Of a stretch of 64,000 nucleotides of DNA, positions 44,540 to 52,436 are shown piece after piece. The stretch is from contig NZ_BMTD01000022.1 in NCBI RefSeq assembly GCF_014649495.1, forward strand, positions 62,001-126,000, given 5' to 3'. The notes under the pieces are model-generated. The model ran no database searches and had not been told where the DNA came from. It saw nothing but the letters and a program-made list of their open reading frames with translations. How positions within the stretch are numbered: the stretch's first letter is position 1; each line of letters starts with the position of its first letter. This stretch comes from Streptomyces filipinensis. Its GTDB lineage: Bacteria > Actinomycetota > Actinomycetes > Streptomycetales > Streptomycetaceae. The position numbers and the translations under genes are program-made.

Positions 44540-46585
44540 TCACCACGTGTGGGTGACGGTCACGGGCGTCGAGGCGTTGTAGAGCTCCCCCACGGCACGC
44601 AGTTCCAACCGTGCGGCGCTCTCCCCCGGTGCGGGTTGCAGACCGGTGAGGAAGAAGGCGCGCTGGCAGGTGCCGCCGAGGAACCGGCGGGTGCCGTCGG
44701 GCAGGAGGCGGTGCAGCTCGTAGTGGCGGACGGCGCCGGGGGCGGCGTTCCAGGCCAGGCGGAGGTCGCCGCCGCTCGCGGCGGTGACGCGGGCGCCCGT
44801 GGGCGCGGCGGGGGTGGTGACGGCGTCCCGGACGGCGAGGCCGCCCAGGCGCCAGCGCACCGGGCCGCCGGTGGCCGTGAGCCGGACACCCAGGGCGCGC
44901 ACGGTGCCGGTCAGCCCGGTGAGCGGGAGTGTCACGGTGTGCCAGCCGTCGACCGACGTCACGCCGTCGTGCTTCCCGCGGGCACGCCGGGTCACCGGGT
45001 GCACCGGCAGATAGCTGTACGGCGGGGTCCGCCCGGCGCCGCCCGGCTCGGCCGTCGCCACGGCCAGTTCGACGTCCACCGCGCCGGCGTCGGTCCGGAA
45101 CGTCAGCTCGGCCACCGTGTCCGCGCCGATCGGCAGCCGGGTGGCGTACAGGTCGACCACCACGGGCTGATCCGGTGCACCGGCCACCAGCACACTGCTG
45201 CCGCCCCGCCAGGCGCCGGCGAAGTCGAAGGACACCGCCGGCCGCTCCCCCGCCGTGCGCACCACCCACCGCCGCGACGGCAGCCGGTCCTGGAGGCCGA
45301 GGTGGTTCCAGGCCGTGTCCGAGGCGACGGCCCCGTCCTCGTACCAGCGCAGCCCGTGCCCCGTGTTGAACACGGTCGCGAACGGCAGCGAGTCCACCGT
45401 CGAGCGGTCGGCGACCGAGAGCGCGGGCGCCCGCCACGGATCACTCGCGTCCGGCCGGGACGGATCCAGGGAGCGCCCGGTCCAGAACCGGTCGTCGGCG
45501 GCGTGGAAGTCCTCGGGCGCACGCCGGTCGGCGGGCAGGTGGTTGCGGGTCCACTCCGGCCGGTAGAAGCCGATCGAGGTGACGTGCGGCCGGCCGGCCG
45601 GCACGATCGCGTCCCAGTCCACGGAGGTACCGGACCCGTTCGACTCCACGTCGACCCCGGCCCACAGCTCGTACCGGCTGCGGCCCAGCCGTCCGGCCCG
45701 CGTACCGGAGGCGGCGAGTGTGGCGGCGCTCCAGCGGAAGTCCACGAACATGTCGTCGGCGGCCTGGAAGAACGCCTGGTTCTGGCTGTTCAGCGCGCCC
45801 TGCCAGCTGACCGTGCCGTTCACGGTCATCGCGTCGTACCAGGTCACCCGCTGCCCCTTGGCCCGTGCGAGCGTCTTCAGCTCCTGGACGAAGCCGAGCA
45901 TGGCCTGGCCGAGCGCGCTGTTCCCGCCGCCCGTCTCGGCGTTCACGAACCAGCCGTCGAAGCCGTGGGCCGCCGCGACCGCGACGAGTTGCGCGGCGAG
46001 CGGGTAGTGCCCCGAGGCGTCCTTCTGCACGAGGTCCCGGGTCCACGGCAGCTGTCCGCCGTAGGCCACCGGCGGCAGGAAGATGTTGCCCAGGACCGGG
46101 ACGCCGTGCCGGTGGGCCGCGTCCACGACCGGCGCGTTGGGGGCGAGGATCAGGCCCTCGCCGGCCGAGCCGCCCCAGAAGACCAGCTCGTCCAGGTAGG
46201 CCCAGTGGGTGAGGGCGTAGGCGTCGGCGGTGGCCGAGCCCTGGGAGGGGTTGCCCGATGTGGGTCCGAAGGAGACCAGGGCCTGGACGCGGGCCTGGCC
46301 GGAGCGGGCGGTGGGGTTCGCCGGGGTCGGGGTGAAGCGGGTGGCGAGCGGCACGGACGCGGCGTTGAAGGCGAGGTCGGGGTCGTCGGCCGCGCGCCAG
46401 CTCTTCAGGCTGCGCCAGGTGATGCCGGGGCCGGGGCTGCCGGAGGGCAGGGAGTCCGGGTACCAGTAGGAGGCGTACGGCGGGGTGGCGGCGGCTTTCG
46501 GGCGATCGGCCGCCGGGGCCGGGGCGGCGGGGAGCAGGGCGGCCGCGGTGGCGGCGATCAGGACCGTGCGTCTGGTGGGGTGCAC
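44540..46585 (-). CDS. Secreted GH85 endo-beta-N-acetylglucosaminidase
   Basis: 681 residues from a GTG with GGAGG upstream; the start lies inside the last codons of the GH5 gene (28-base overlap). The N-terminus TRRTVLIAATAAALLPAAPA looks like a Tat or Sec signal. The GH85 barrel has the catalytic pair in GWFVNAETGG: Asn215 positions the substrate acetamido group, which acts as nucleophile, and Glu217 is the acid. The C-terminal part (about 400-681) is beta-rich and probably binds glycan. The enzyme cuts the chitobiose core of N-glycans, freeing the oligosaccharide with one GlcNAc. Confidence 0.9.
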   Translation of the reverse strand: MHPTRRTVLIAATAAALLPAAPAPAADRPKAAATPPYASYWYPDSLPSGSPGPGITWRSLKSWRAADDPDLAFNAASVPLATRFTPTPANPTARSGQARVQALVSFGPTSGNPSQGSATADAYALTHWAYLDELVFWGGSAGEGLILAPNAPVVDAAHRHGVPVLGNIFLPPVAYGGQLPWTRDLVQKDASGHYPLAAQLVAVAAAHGFDGWFVNAETGGGNSALGQAMLGFVQELKTLARAKGQRVTWYDAMTVNGTVSWQGALNSQNQAFFQAADDMFVDFRWSAATLAASGTRAGRLGRSRYELWAGVDVESNGSGTSVDWDAIVPAGRPHVTSIGFYRPEWTRNHLPADRRAPEDFHAADDRFWTGRSLDPSRPDASDPWRAPALSVADRSTVDSLPFATVFNTGHGLRWYEDGAVASDTAWNHLGLQDRLPSRRWVVRTAGERPAVSFDFAGAWRGGSSVLVAGAPDQPVVVDLYATRLPIGADTVAELTFRTDAGAVDVELAVATAEPGGAGRTPPYSYLPVHPVTRRARGKHDGVTSVDGWHTVTLPLTGLTGTVRALGVRLTATGGPVRWRLGGLAVRDAVTTPAAPTGARVTAASGGDLRLAWNAAPGAVRHYELHRLLPDGTRRFLGGTCQRAFFLTGLQPAPGESAARLELRAVGELYNASTPVTVTHTW

Positions 46586-47838
46586 GAGCGGGTGCCTCCG
46601 GGTGGGGTGGGGAGTACCTGGTCGGGGGTGACGACCTCGGTGATGCCGCGCGCGGCGAGGTGGTCCTTGTCCTCCGTGCGGGTGTCGAGGACGGTGGTGG
46701 GACGGGCGCCGTCGGCGACGAGCCGGAAGAAGGCGTCGAAGACGACTCCGCCGGGGGCGCAGCGGGAGCGGTGGCCCGGATCGTCGGGGACGACGAGGGC
46801 CGTCGTGCGCACGGCGGGGGCGGGGTGCGGCCGGCGCGCAGCCCCGGACAGCACCCGCGCGAGGTCCTTGGGCCGGCGGTCGCTGGTGAACAGTCCGAGC
46901 CCGTACTCGAGTTCGGGGAAGTCGGCGAGGCCGCGCGCGACGTCGGAGGAGCACCACCAGGTGACGCCCCACAGGCCGGGGCAGTCGAGGGCATGGGCGA
47001 CGGTGGCCTCGGCGAAGGCGGCGGCGTGCTCGGCGGGTACGAGCGGTGCCGGCGCGCCGACCTCCTGCAGCCACACCGGCCGGTCGGGGGTCGGCGCCCA
47101 GGCCTTGCTCAGCTCGACGAGGTAGGCGGCGTGGTGCTCGGCCGCCACGGAGGCGCGGCCGTGCCGCTGGGCGGTGCCGTTGAACACCCAGGAGTGCACG
47201 GCCGTGAGGTCGCCGAGCCGGGCGGAGTGGCCGGGGGTGAAGGGCTGGTCGTCCTGGTACCAGGCGGCGTCGTAGGAGGCGTGCAGGTGGAGCCGGCCCG
47301 GGGCCCCCTCGGTGCAGGCGGCCAGCATCCGGACCAGCCACTGCTCGGCCTCGCCGGAGGTGACGCGGTCCGGGTCGGGGTGGGGGCCGGCGGCGAACTG
47401 GTTGACCTCGTTGCCGACGGTCATGCCGATGAAGTTGGGCCTGTCGGCGAGCGCGGCGGCGAGTGTGCGCAGATAGGCGGCCTGGCCCTCGACCACCTCC
47501 GGGTCGGTGAAGAGGTTGCGCCGGTGCCAGGTGCGGGTCCAGGCGGGCAGGAAGTCGAAGCTGCTCAAGTGGCCCTGCAGGCCGTCGACGTTGACGTCCA
47601 GGCCGCGTTCGGCCGCCGCGTCGGCGAGGGCCACGAGCTGCTCGACGGCGCGCGGGCGGATCAGCGTGCGGTTGGGTTGGAAGTAGGGCCACAGCGGGAA
47701 GACGCGGATGTGGTCCATCCCGAGCGCGGCGACCGCGTCGAGGTCGGCGCGTACGGAGTCGAGGTCGAAGTCGAGCCAGTGGTGGAACCACCCTTCGCTG
47801 GGGGTGTAGTTGACGCCGAAGCGCACGGCAGGAGGCAT
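46558..47838 (-). CDS. GH5 beta-mannosidase-like hydrolase (GH5_18 candidate)
   Basis: 426 residues with no signal peptide. A TIM-barrel GH5 enzyme: the acid/base Glu144 lies in VGNEVNQF and the nucleophile Glu259 in WLQEVGAP. Known GH5_18 members (for example from Bifidobacterium) split Man-beta-1,4-GlcNAc, the disaccharide left after GH85 and alpha-mannosidase action, and the operon context fits that role exactly. Subfamily placement is inferred. The C-terminal 90 residues are less conserved in character. It starts 26 bases after the permease gene. Confidence 0.82.
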   Translation of the reverse strand: MPPAVRFGVNYTPSEGWFHHWLDFDLDSVRADLDAVAALGMDHIRVFPLWPYFQPNRTLIRPRAVEQLVALADAAAERGLDVNVDGLQGHLSSFDFLPAWTRTWHRRNLFTDPEVVEGQAAYLRTLAAALADRPNFIGMTVGNEVNQFAAGPHPDPDRVTSGEAEQWLVRMLAACTEGAPGRLHLHASYDAAWYQDDQPFTPGHSARLGDLTAVHSWVFNGTAQRHGRASVAAEHHAAYLVELSKAWAPTPDRPVWLQEVGAPAPLVPAEHAAAFAEATVAHALDCPGLWGVTWWCSSDVARGLADFPELEYGLGLFTSDRRPKDLARVLSGAARRPHPAPAVRTTALVVPDDPGHRSRCAPGGVVFDAFFRLVADGARPTTVLDTRTEDKDHLAARGITEVVTPDQVLPTPPGGTRSCTPPDARS

Positions 47839-47864
47839 GGGGGGTCCTTGTGGCGTACGGATGG

Positions 47865-48770
47865 TCAGCCCTTGACGGCGCCCTCGCCCACGCCTCGGAA
47901 GAAGTACCGCTGGAGGCAGGCGAACAGGGCGATGAGCGGGGCCACGGCGATGACGGTGCCGGCGGCGACGAGGCGCTCGTCGTCTGCGAAGGTGCCGTGC
48001 AGGTAGTTGAGGCCGATGGTCAGGGTGAACCTGGAGGGGTCGCTGAGCACGATCAACGGCCACAGGAAGTCGTCCCAGGCACCCATGAAGGCGAAGATCG
48101 CGACGACGGCCACCGTCCCCCGCACCGAGGGCAGGGCGACACGCAGGAACCGCTGCCAGGCGTTTGCGCCGTCGACGTAGGCCGCCTCCTCGATCTCGTA
48201 CGGCAGCGCGCGGAAGGCGTTGCGCATCAGCAGCACGTTCATCGCGCCGACCGCGCCGGGCAGCACGACACCGATCAGCGTGTTGTTCAGGCCGAGTTCG
48301 CGCATGGTCGTGAACTGGGCGATGAGGATGCCCTCGACGGGCACGAGCATCGCGAGCACGAACGCCAGCGTGGTCACGCGCCGGCCCCGGAAGCGCAACC
48401 GGGCCAGGGCGTACCCGGCGAGCGCCGAGCCGACGCAGTTGGTGACGACGCTGGCGGTGGCGACCTTCAGGGAGTTCAGGGCGTAGTCCCAGACGGGGAT
48501 GGTGCCGGCGACGCGGGTGTAGTTGTGCAGCGTGGGACGGCCGGGCAGGAAGCTCGGCGGTGAGCCGTAGATGTCCTCCGTCGGGCCCTTCAGGGACGTG
48601 GACAGCTGCCACAGGAACGGGCCGACGGCCAGCGCGAGGACGACGAGCAGCAGCAGGTAGCGCCAGACCAGTTCACCGGCGCGGACACGGCGGCCGAGCT
48701 GGTCGGTGACGCGCGGCTCCCGCTCCGGCGTGACGCCACGCTCGGGCCGTACCCTCTCCAGGACGCTCAC
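47865..48770 (-). CDS. Oligosaccharide ABC transporter permease (MalG/LacG-like)
   Basis: 301 residues from a GTG that overlaps the upstream permease stop codon (GTGA). Six membrane helices and the EAA loop EEAAYVDGANAWQRFLRVALP, which contacts the ATPase, define the MalG-type subunit of a CUT1 carbohydrate importer. It pairs with the MalF-type permease just upstream. Being in an operon with GH85, GH5 and GH38 genes, it probably imports N-glycan-derived oligosaccharides. Confidence 0.88.
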   Translation of the reverse strand: MSVLERVRPERGVTPEREPRVTDQLGRRVRAGELVWRYLLLLVVLALAVGPFLWQLSTSLKGPTEDIYGSPPSFLPGRPTLHNYTRVAGTIPVWDYALNSLKVATASVVTNCVGSALAGYALARLRFRGRRVTTLAFVLAMLVPVEGILIAQFTTMRELGLNNTLIGVVLPGAVGAMNVLLMRNAFRALPYEIEEAAYVDGANAWQRFLRVALPSVRGTVAVVAIFAFMGAWDDFLWPLIVLSDPSRFTLTIGLNYLHGTFADDERLVAAGTVIAVAPLIALFACLQRYFFRGVGEGAVKG

Positions 48771-49687
48771 GCCTCCTCCCCGCGGTCGGCGCGCAGCACG
48801 AGCAGCATCAGCGCGACGGTGACGGCGAACACGACGACCGAGAGGGCGGAGGCGTAGCCGACGCGGCCGGTCAGGCCGGTGCCGGTGCGCTGGACGAGCA
48901 TGACGAGGGTGGTGTCCTCGCCGGCCGGGCCGCCGCTCGGACCGGCCATCAGGTACACCTCGGAGAACACCTTGAAGGCGGCGACCGAGGAGAGCGCGGC
49001 GACCAGCACCATGGTGGAGCGCACGGCGGGCACGGTGACCGAGAAGAAGCGGCGCACCGGTCCCGCGCCGTCGACGGCGGCGGCCTCGTGCAGTTCGCGC
49101 GGCACGTTCGCCAGCGCCGCCAGATAGATGACCATGTAGTAGCCGAGGCCCTTCCACACCGTGACGGCCATCGCGCTCAGCAGGAGCAGCCACTGGTCGC
49201 TGAGGAAGCCGACCCTGCCGACACCGACGGTCTCCAGCAGCGAGTTGACCAGGCCGCGTTCGTCCAGCAGCCACACCCAGATCAGTCCGACCACCACGAC
49301 CGAGGCGACGACCGGGGTGTAGAAGGCGGAGCGGAAGAACGTGATGCCGGGGATGTTCTTCTGCACCAGCAGCGCGAGCAGCAGCGGCAGGACGACGAGG
49401 GCCGGTACGACCCCGACGACGTACAGGGTGCTGTTGCGCAGGCCGGTCCAGAACATGTCGTCGTGGAGCAGCTCGCGGAAGTTGGCGAGGCCCACGAAGT
49501 GCCCCGGGAGCAGGGTGCGGCGGTCGGTGAAGGAGTTCACCAGCGTGGAGACGAAGGGGTAGAGCACGAAGGCGCCGGTGACGAGCAGCCCGGGTGCGGC
49601 GAACAGCCAGGGGCTCGTCGGCAGCTGGCGCCGGATCCTGGTCGGCACCGGGTGCTGTGCCCTGGTGGGTGCGGTGGGTGCGGCCAT
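48767..49687 (-). CDS. Oligosaccharide ABC transporter permease (MalF/UgpA-like)
   Basis: 306 residues with six helices, the first near residues 28-48, and an EAA loop HEAAAVDGAGPVRRFFSVTVP. It is the partner of the downstream MalG-type permease and starts 6 bases after the binding-protein stop codon. No ATPase gene is in the operon, so, as for other streptomycete CUT1 importers, the shared ATPase MsiK encoded elsewhere is the expected energiser. Confidence 0.88.
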   Translation of the reverse strand: MAAPTAPTRAQHPVPTRIRRQLPTSPWLFAAPGLLVTGAFVLYPFVSTLVNSFTDRRTLLPGHFVGLANFRELLHDDMFWTGLRNSTLYVVGVVPALVVLPLLLALLVQKNIPGITFFRSAFYTPVVASVVVVGLIWVWLLDERGLVNSLLETVGVGRVGFLSDQWLLLLSAMAVTVWKGLGYYMVIYLAALANVPRELHEAAAVDGAGPVRRFFSVTVPAVRSTMVLVAALSSVAAFKVFSEVYLMAGPSGGPAGEDTTLVMLVQRTGTGLTGRVGYASALSVVVFAVTVALMLLVLRADRGEEA

Positions 49688-49693
49688 GGCCGG

Positions 49694-50977
49694 TCAGCTC
49701 TGCCGCAGCAGCCGGTCGGCGGCGTCGACAGCGTTGTCGAGGGCCTGCCGTGGGCTCTCCCGGCCCTGCAGCGCCTTGGCCACCTCGTTGCGCAGCGCGG
49801 TCTTCATCTGGTCGCTGAACAGGACGGGTGTGTAGTTGACCGCGCTCTTGAGGGACTTGGCGGCGGCGACGCGCACCCGGGTCTCGTCGGTGCCGTCCTC
49901 CTTGGTGAAGTACGGGTCGTTGAGGGAGCCGGAGGTGCTCGGGAAGATGGCGACCTTCCTGGCGAAGGACATCTGGTTCCGCGCGTCGGTGACGAAGTGC
50001 GCGAAGGCGACCGCGGCCGGGGTGTGCCGGGTGCGGGCGTTGACCATCACGCCCATCACGTACATGTTGACGTGCCCGGTGCTGGTGATCTGGTCGGTGA
50101 TGCCGATGTTCCGGTAGAGGCCGGGCGCGTTCTTCTTGAAGTTGCCGAGGTCGAGGGCGCTGCCGGGGTTCATGGCGACGGCCCCGGTGAGGAACTTCTT
50201 GCCGGAGGACTCCGGGGTCGCGGTGAGCGCCTGCGGGTCGAGGGCCCTGGCGTCGTACAGCTTCTTGTACCGGGTGAGGAGTTCGACGCCCTTGGCGTCG
50301 TTGAAGGCGAACGCGGTGCCCTGCTTGTTCATCAGTGTCACGCCGTAGCGCCCGAAGTCCTCGATGGTGGGCACGTTGGCGAGGGTGGCGACCTCGCCGC
50401 CGCTCTTCCGCGCCATCCGCAGGGCGTCGGAGAAGAGTTCGTCGTACGTCTTCGGCGGCTGGTCGGGGTCGAGTCCGGCCTGGGTGAACAGTGCCTTGTT
50501 GTAGAAGAGCGGGCCGGTGTTCAGGTACCAGGGGAAGGCGTACGTGCCGCTCATGCCCGGCACCTGGTGGCTGGCCCAGGCCCCGGCCAGGTACTCGGAC
50601 CTGTACGCGCCGGCCGCCTTGTCGAGGTCCATGGCGAGCCCGGCCTTGGCGAGCGGGGCGACCAGGTCCGGTGAGACGTTGACGACGTCGGGCAGGGTGC
50701 CGCCGGCGGCGTCGGCGCTGAGCTTGTCGGGGTAGCCCTCGGCGGGCTGGTCGACCCACTTCACGTGCGTGCCGGGGTACTTCTTCTCGAAGTCGGCTAT
50801 GAGGCCCTCGAAGTACGGCGTGAAGTTGGCGCGCAGGTTCCAGGTCTGGAAGGTGATGTCGCCCTCGACCTTGCCGGAGGCGTCGGTCGAGCCGCCGCCG
50901 TCGCCGGAGCCGCAGGCGCTCAGCGGCAGGACGAGGGCGAGGGAAGCGGCGGCGAGGGCTCTGCGGGAGAGGGGCAC
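49694..50977 (-). CDS. Extracellular oligosaccharide-binding lipoprotein (SBP type 1)
   Basis: 427 residues from a GTG at 50977, chosen because the signal peptide (RRALAAASLALVLPLSACGS) begins just after it and GGGAG lies upstream. The lipobox LSAC gives a lipidated cysteine. The body is a CUT1 solute-binding protein with typical FPWYLNTGPLFYNKALF and KTYDELFSDALRMAR phrases. It is the first gene of the glycan operon, and its promoter region is shared with the divergent LacI gene. Confidence 0.88.
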   Translation of the reverse strand: MPLSRRALAAASLALVLPLSACGSGDGGGSTDASGKVEGDITFQTWNLRANFTPYFEGLIADFEKKYPGTHVKWVDQPAEGYPDKLSADAAGGTLPDVVNVSPDLVAPLAKAGLAMDLDKAAGAYRSEYLAGAWASHQVPGMSGTYAFPWYLNTGPLFYNKALFTQAGLDPDQPPKTYDELFSDALRMARKSGGEVATLANVPTIEDFGRYGVTLMNKQGTAFAFNDAKGVELLTRYKKLYDARALDPQALTATPESSGKKFLTGAVAMNPGSALDLGNFKKNAPGLYRNIGITDQITSTGHVNMYVMGVMVNARTRHTPAAVAFAHFVTDARNQMSFARKVAIFPSTSGSLNDPYFTKEDGTDETRVRVAAAKSLKSAVNYTPVLFSDQMKTALRNEVAKALQGRESPRQALDNAVDAADRLLRQS

Positions 50978-51025
50978 GGGGACACGGCTCCCTTGCGGTG
51001 TCGGGCAGTCGGGGTGGCGCCAGAG

Positions 51026-51055
51026 ACCTTGCCCGCGCCGCTCGGAGAAAGTCAA
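51026..51055 (-). promoter_or_regulatory. Candidate promoter of the glycan operon
   Basis: On the minus strand, TTGACT (51050-51055) is followed 18 bases later by CAAGGT (51026-51031), about 50 bases before the binding-protein start. The -35 box is good and the -10 box is weak, so this is tentative. Confidence 0.3.
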
Positions 51056-51141
51056 TGCAGCCATCCGAACTAAAGAAAAAGGGAGTTCATCAGTGCAGGC
51101 CGGAGGAGTTCGACCACGAACGGCAGGGAACTTGCCGCCAT

Positions 51142-51185
51142 TCGCTAATGCGCTTTAGGGTCTTGACACTCAAGCGCATTAGCGA
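51142..51185. promoter_or_regulatory. Paired LacI-type operators between the glycan operon and its regulator
   Basis: Two 14-bp arms (51142-51155 and 51172-51185) are exact reverse complements, 16 bases apart. Each arm lies in a near-palindrome centred on GCGC (CTAATGCGCTTTAG on the left, CTCAAGCGCATTAG on the right), the form expected of LacI-family operators. A TTGACA hexamer (51163-51168) sits between them. Binding of two dimers could bridge the shared control region. Confidence 0.72.
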
Positions 51186-51225
51186 GCACCGTCAGGAATG
51201 AGCGCCGCCAGGGAGGGGGAGAGAC

Positions 51226-52272
51226 GTGCCGACCAAGCGGTCCCCCGCACGCCGGCCCACGATGAAGGACATCGCCCGGCGGGCCGGGGTCTCCGAGAGC
51301 GCGGTGTCCTTCGCGCTCAACGGCCGCCCCGGCGTCTCCGAGGTCACCCGGGCCCGGGTCCGCCGGGTCGCCGAGCAGCTGGGCTGGCGGCCCAGCGCGG
51401 CGGCCCGCGCCCTGTCCGGCGAGGGCGCGGCCACGGTCGGCTTCGTGCTGGCCCGCCCCGCGGACACGCTGGGCGTCGACTCCTTCTTCCTGCAGCTCGT
51501 CTCCGGCATCCAGGAGGTGCTCGCCGAGCGCCATCTGGGTCTGCTGTTCCAGGTGGTGGAGGACGTGGCCGACGAGTGCGCGGTGTACCGCCGCTGGTGG
51601 GCCGAGCACCGGGTGGACGGCGTCCTCGTCGTCGACCCCCGCGCCGACGACCCGCGTCCCGACCTGCTCGACGAACTCGGCCTGCCCGCCGTGGTGATCG
51701 GCGGCGCACCCGACGAACGCCACCCCGGACTGTCCACCGTCTGGGCGGACGACGCGGGCGCGATGGCCTCCGTGGTCGACGAGCTCACGGCACTGGGCCA
51801 CCGCCGGATCGTCCACATCGCCGGACTGCCCGGCCTCGCGCACACCCAGCGCCGGATCCGGACGCTGAAGGCGGAGGCCGAGCGGCGCGGACTGACCGAG
51901 GTCCGCTCGGTCACCACCGACTACTCCGACGCGGAGGGCGCCGCGGTGACCCGCCGGGTCCTGAAGGCGTCCGCTCCCCCGACCGCGTTGATCTACGACA
52001 ACGACGTGATGGCGGTGGCCGGGGTGTCGGCGACGACCGGACTCGGCTACGCCGTACCGGAGGACGTCTCCGTCGTCTCCTGGGAGGACTCGGCCCTGTG
52101 CCGCATGGTCAAACCCTGGCTCTCCGCCCTCTCCCGCGACAGCGCGGAGTTCGGGCGCACGGCGGCGCGGGAGCTGACGGCCCTGCTGGACGGGGGTTCG
52201 GCGCGGGCCGTGCGCGTACCGGTACCGCGCCTGACGGTGCGGGGCAGCACGGCGCCGGCCCGGAAGGCGTGA
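51226..52272 (+). CDS. LacI-family transcriptional regulator
   Basis: 348 residues from a GTG. The helix-turn-helix (about 12-60) reads TMKDIARRAGVSESAVSFALNGRPGVS, followed by the hinge and a periplasmic-binding-protein-like ligand domain, with the end of the fold near RDSAEFGRTAARELTALL. It is divergent from the glycan importer/hydrolase operon, and two LacI-type operators lie 40-85 bases before its start, so it is the probable repressor of that operon and of itself. The inducer would be a mannose-containing breakdown product. Confidence 0.9.
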   Translation: MPTKRSPARRPTMKDIARRAGVSESAVSFALNGRPGVSEVTRARVRRVAEQLGWRPSAAARALSGEGAATVGFVLARPADTLGVDSFFLQLVSGIQEVLAERHLGLLFQVVEDVADECAVYRRWWAEHRVDGVLVVDPRADDPRPDLLDELGLPAVVIGGAPDERHPGLSTVWADDAGAMASVVDELTALGHRRIVHIAGLPGLAHTQRRIRTLKAEAERRGLTEVRSVTTDYSDAEGAAVTRRVLKASAPPTALIYDNDVMAVAGVSATTGLGYAVPEDVSVVSWEDSALCRMVKPWLSALSRDSAEFGRTAARELTALLDGGSARAVRVPVPRLTVRGSTAPARKA

Positions 52273-52436
52273 CCGCCCACGGCCGGCGGCACCGACCGGT
52301 ACGGCCCGGACTCCGCGAGGGGCGGCGAGGGAGTGGGGGGGAACGGCCTCTCGACGTGGGCGGCCAGGCCGTGCACAGTTCTCCCTGCGCCTTGATTCGT
52401 ACCAGCGAGTAGTCGACGACCGACGAGGGAGTGCCC

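Noticed and set aside
42392..47125. Plus-strand open frame of about 1577 codons opposite the GH38, GH85 and GH5 genes
   Set aside because: Long only because of codon bias; it spans three real genes on the other strand and shows no recognisable domain.
44540..47791. A single fused GH5-GH85 frame
   Set aside because: The upstream part is a shifted reading of the GH5 gene; a GTG with GGAGG and a signal peptide marks the GH85 start at 46585.
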